DNA of 64,000 bases from Hyaloperonospora brassicae (Eukaryota > Oomycota > Peronosporomycetes > Peronosporales > Peronosporaceae). Shown here piece after piece: positions 61,801 to 64,000 of the stretch. The stretch is taken from positions 186,001-250,000 of the forward strand of contig CANTFL010000136.1 in NCBI GenBank assembly GCA_947650285.1. Direction: 5' to 3'. The notes beneath the pieces were generated by a model. That model was not told where the DNA came from and searched no databases. It saw only the letters and a program-made list of their open reading frames with translations. Each line of letters starts with the position of its first letter. Position 1 is the first letter of the stretch. The position numbers and the translations under genes are program-made.

Positions 61801-64000
61801 TCTCCAACGAGCTCATTGTGACTGTAAAGTTGACAAAAGTCACACGACTGCAAACATCGGGGGAAAAACGACACGATGGGTCTCTTGTAATCAGAAAGAG
61901 TCGAAAATCTGGAGAGTAGTCAATTTCCTCTCCTGCAAGACGAATCAAAACGCGACCGCCCGTTTTGTAAAGCTCTCGGTTCAAGACAGGATTCAAGATT
62001 GGATCAATGTTCTCTACCTCATGAACCAAGAGGGCTGTACCGAAGCGAATCGCACTGGCCAGCACCTTCATGAACGAGCTGTCCAGAAACGACGTCTGTG
62101 CAATTTTCGTACTGGTCTTGAGACTGTAGTACTTCATGATAAAATTGTTCGCTTGCCCAGATGGATCGACAATCAGTGGAAAGCGATGGAAGCGTTGCAG
62201 AATAATCGCATTTTCGTAACACAGCTCGTCTGAGGGCAAGTCGCTCATCTGCCACTCCAATTGCTCGTTTGGACGCGACAGGTAATCGACGAAACTCAAC
62301 TGTCGTTTTGTGCCGATGCCCATCGAGTCCAAAATATCGCGCCAATCTTGGACCAGGATTTTACGTTGCTGGAAATCAAGGAAACCAATGTACGTCAGAA
62401 AGGCAGAGGATAGTAACGTGTCTCCCACGAGCGTCTTCATCTGGGTGTCAAAGTCATTCGAGCCGGCTTCCCATCGTTCACTTTCTTGCAACAGGCTCCC
62501 CAGTAGCGCGACAGAACGCTCTACCTTTTTGGATACCGAAGCCATATCGTTCGTGATCAGCTGCGCCTCGTTAATCAATGCCGCATATTCGTGCTTCAAG
62601 CTTTCGATTCGGATCTCGAGCGCATCAATAGTGACTTTAGCCTGCTCATATCTGGCGCGCAGATCGACTGACTTGTCCACCAAGGTTTGCACCTCCTCTC
62701 GCAGCGGTTGGATCTTGTGCAAGATGTTCGTGTAACTCAATTGCGAGACAATCCACTTGTATAATGGGCCACACGCCTTTGATGCGCGATTGACCTTTTC
62801 GTAGTCAAACTCGTCAACTTTGTCGACGTAATTAACTTTGATTATGTGCCGCTGGCGAGCTGTCAGCTTTTCGGAATCGAAGTGAACAACCTGGGAGATG
62901 AAGTCGTCTTTTCGGATGAAACGACGCAGGTCAGCCCATTCCAGGCTGGACTCGCCTAGCATCACTGCGACAGCCTCCATAGTCATACGCACAGCAGCAG
63001 GGGGCCGCGCGAGTGCTCGAATCTCGTCGAGCTGCGCTTTACGTATCGAGTTCACGGACGCTTGAGCGTCCAAGAGCGCAGGCTCGGCTAGAGCAAGATC
63101 GGCCTCGACAACCTCTTTCCTCAGCCGGATCTCTTCATCCTTGCCCGCAAGATCAATGGCAAGTGCCTCTGTGTCCCTCTTCTTCTCTTGTGCCTCGTTT
63201 TGCTCCTGCACCATTTGCTGAAGCTTTTCGTTAGCTTCGATGTCCTTTTTCCTGAGCTCCTTCTCTTTCAGACTGAGCTGTCCTTGTAGCTCGGCCACTT
63301 GCTCATGGGTAGCCTGCAGTTTTTGCACACCAACATTCAGATGAAGCTGTTGATCTTCTAGCTGGGCGCGCTTCTCCGAATACAGCGACACGAAGTGACG
63401 AATGAACTCCAAGTAGTCACGGGGGGAAATATGGTTGAACTTCATGTGGCGCTTTTGAAGTCGACGCATGTGCAGGAGGACAGCATGGTGAAAATGGACG
63501 ATACTTCCGACCAGTACATCTCGAAACGTGCCTGTGGCGATGTGCGGACTTAGCTTCGCCAAGACATCTGCGGCATCATCCGGAATGACAAAGTCCGTAG
63601 ATCCAGCAAGATCCAGCGTGTTTGTAAACTCAAACGCCACCTGTGCAAGTGCGTGGTCGTTCCAAGTACCGAACCAGTCAACCACGCATCGGTTGAAGAG
63701 AGCGGGTGACGTGTTAGTACGGTTTTGGAAGCCGCCTGACGCCGGATTCATCGTAAATACTACGTGCAAATTGCGCTGGACTTGTTTGGTGAAGTAGCGA
63801 AACAGCTCATCCTCGGTATTTTCGATAATCACGCCATCACGCTGCACAGCTTCGCGGCAAGCATGCATGAGCGACGAGTATTCGTCGTCTTCGAATAGAC
63901 CTGGCACTTCACCGGATGCAAGTAGAGCATTCATACGTTCCAGAAAAGCCGAATCAAGCACATTTGACTCATCAAAGATGAAGCATATCTTTTCAGCTTC
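58889..64000 (-). CDS. Cytoplasmic dynein heavy chain, C-terminal 1,703 aa (partial at window edge)
   Basis: The microtubule minus-end motor. The gene enters from the right edge in frame: KICFIFDESNVLDSAFLERM is the AAA4 Walker B and following helix. Then come AAA4 (ENTEDELFRYFTKQVQRNLH, TMNPASGGFQNRT), the stalk's first coiled coil (HLNVGVQKLQATHEQVAELQ, about window residues 215-310), the microtubule-binding tip, the second coiled coil (KIQPLREEVQTLVDKSVDL), AAA5 (LPSDELCYENAIILQRFHRF), AAA6 (FRNMIIIHFLRPDRI, GSWLLLRNVHLCPSWL) and the C-terminal domain ending LVLWELQS. More than 5.1 kb without an intron. The C-terminal length and the FIFDES/LASGEVPGLF text favour cytoplasmic dynein 1 over axonemal types, but the N-terminal tail that would settle this lies outside. 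Confidence 0.95.
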   Translation of the reverse strand, partial: EAEKICFIFDESNVLDSAFLERMNALLASGEVPGLFEDDEYSSLMHACREAVQRDGVIIENTEDELFRYFTKQVQRNLHVVFTMNPASGGFQNRTNTSPALFNRCVVDWFGTWNDHALAQVAFEFTNTLDLAGSTDFVIPDDAADVLAKLSPHIATGTFRDVLVGSIVHFHHAVLLHMRRLQKRHMKFNHISPRDYLEFIRHFVSLYSEKRAQLEDQQLHLNVGVQKLQATHEQVAELQGQLSLKEKELRKKDIEANEKLQQMVQEQNEAQEKKRDTEALAIDLAGKDEEIRLRKEVVEADLALAEPALLDAQASVNSIRKAQLDEIRALARPPAAVRMTMEAVAVMLGESSLEWADLRRFIRKDDFISQVVHFDSEKLTARQRHIIKVNYVDKVDEFDYEKVNRASKACGPLYKWIVSQLSYTNILHKIQPLREEVQTLVDKSVDLRARYEQAKVTIDALEIRIESLKHEYAALINEAQLITNDMASVSKKVERSVALLGSLLQESERWEAGSNDFDTQMKTLVGDTLLSSAFLTYIGFLDFQQRKILVQDWRDILDSMGIGTKRQLSFVDYLSRPNEQLEWQMSDLPSDELCYENAIILQRFHRFPLIVDPSGQANNFIMKYYSLKTSTKIAQTSFLDSSFMKVLASAIRFGTALLVHEVENIDPILNPVLNRELYKTGGRVLIRLAGEEIDYSPDFRLFLITRDPSCRFSPDVCSRVTFVNFTVTMSSLESQGLSILLRSEQPEAEEKRNNLLKLQGEYQAKLRELEDSLLQQINNVQGNILDDDRVINALESMKAEAAQITQQVIETETTMAIVEAATNRYRPLARASSRLFFALENLSSVHFLYQYSLDFFLSLLSKVLSQPSEGGETARLASVSTELFVELARRVSRGLAESDKLMFALRLSQIYLELEQQSTADANAAMNDGLAFDGPTDEDVNLLLGSASAFSNYDTGATQRTELEQLLPAFSTTEMNQLLRLMRLPTFKHLETHVRGHAAEWNAFVKAPLAEDVVPAEWDTEYAIASASPRLAAFRNMIIIHFLRPDRIMFASEQYIKLVFTASFPWRGDIELSKNVEDDTQAARGVLLCSTTGFDPSAQIDELAAAQRKKYSSVSMGSPEGFDAAEKGLNTALKHGSWLLLRNVHLCPSWLVSVEKKLYNARDSVHPNFRLFLTSEINPNLPVNLVRMCDVFVFEPPSGMKMSMVRTLDTVTAERMNCSPAERARLYLLLAWFHALVHERLRFVPIGWSKTYEFSQSDFRGACDVIDRWVDSVACGRAHVAPDSIPWTAIRTTLKESVYGGRVDNTFDRELMDTLLEHVFTAASYENTFELVASDNGKNNGLVIAEGKTKAQFMDWILSLPSTNPPSWMGLPRSAETMVLISHGVRMLRNLQIMQDFYGSESGDDNAGAEDESKMVIGTAAVDGEDVRPKWIQDLDRRVGVWLQLFPSEEELPVPAVRDAVHFGNPVYRCMFRELELGAAFLGNVGGLLRTVQQVCAYKAKPSNEVREAMGTLYREQVPERWKQLYHVSDGLSLSEWLTDFSRRIHQLKELAQVAPTDILQKAGGIWLGGFFSPEAFVTAARQSAAADLGCSLDELHLLADVDGSSASSSSSFTARGLLLEGASWDSTGFSPSNEIRNSLAALHLRWARQSVETDNFRLLPVYSNSKRETLFFSVAVNADDSAFPKKEWVQRSVALVLWELQS

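Overview
The window looks like a nuclear contig from an oomycete, probably a plant-associated Peronosporales species. I infer this from compact genes with short introns (about 45-230 bp, mostly with GTRNGT donors), a gene set that includes dynein heavy chain, Elp3, a sphingolipid synthase and a BCKDK/PDK-type kinase, and long AT-rich blocks of decayed Copia and Gypsy retrotransposons. There are no prokaryotic features and I recognised no RNA genes.

Layout. 1-1.7 kb: the 3' end of a decayed Copia element with a probable LTR. 1.7-12.1 kb: AT-rich Copia debris in both orientations, best read as a plus-strand Copia nested in a minus-strand Copia. 12.25-20.01 kb: a full-length Gypsy element with LTRs of about 97.7% identity and a perfect 5-bp target duplication. 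It and a nearby solo LTR both landed in a degenerate pogo-like transposase on the minus strand (about 12.1-21.1 kb). 22-44 kb: a gene island. It holds a basic hypothetical protein, a twin-CX9C protein (4 exons), a small membrane protein (3 exons), a BCKDK/PDK-type kinase, a sphingolipid synthase, an HSF-domain protein, a two-WW protein (5 exons), Elp3, a short P450 divergent from Elp3, and a kelch-BTB (LZTR1-like) gene of 11 exons. 45-52 kb: a second repeat block (Gypsy pol of another lineage, hAT-like shreds, an LTR fragment, Copia pol). 54.4-64 kb: a large propeller/solenoid protein (HPS6-like?) and a dynein heavy chain that runs off the right edge.

Most unusual observations. (1) The internal region of the intact Gypsy element is tiled with short perfect inverted repeats. 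Ten have stems of 10-13 bp with loops of 3-10 nt, where chance predicts well under one, and many more have 7-9 bp stems. They run through gag, pol and the 3' spacer, and I did not notice the pattern in the other parts of the window I read closely. (2) The same element carries a long antisense ORF between its chromodomain-like tail and the 3' LTR. (3) Elp3 ends in a hydrophobic segment plus three arginines, a tail-anchor layout, and carries CX3CX2C iron-sulfur spacing. Exon structures were assembled by eye from splice sites and reading-phase continuity; they have not been tested against transcripts.
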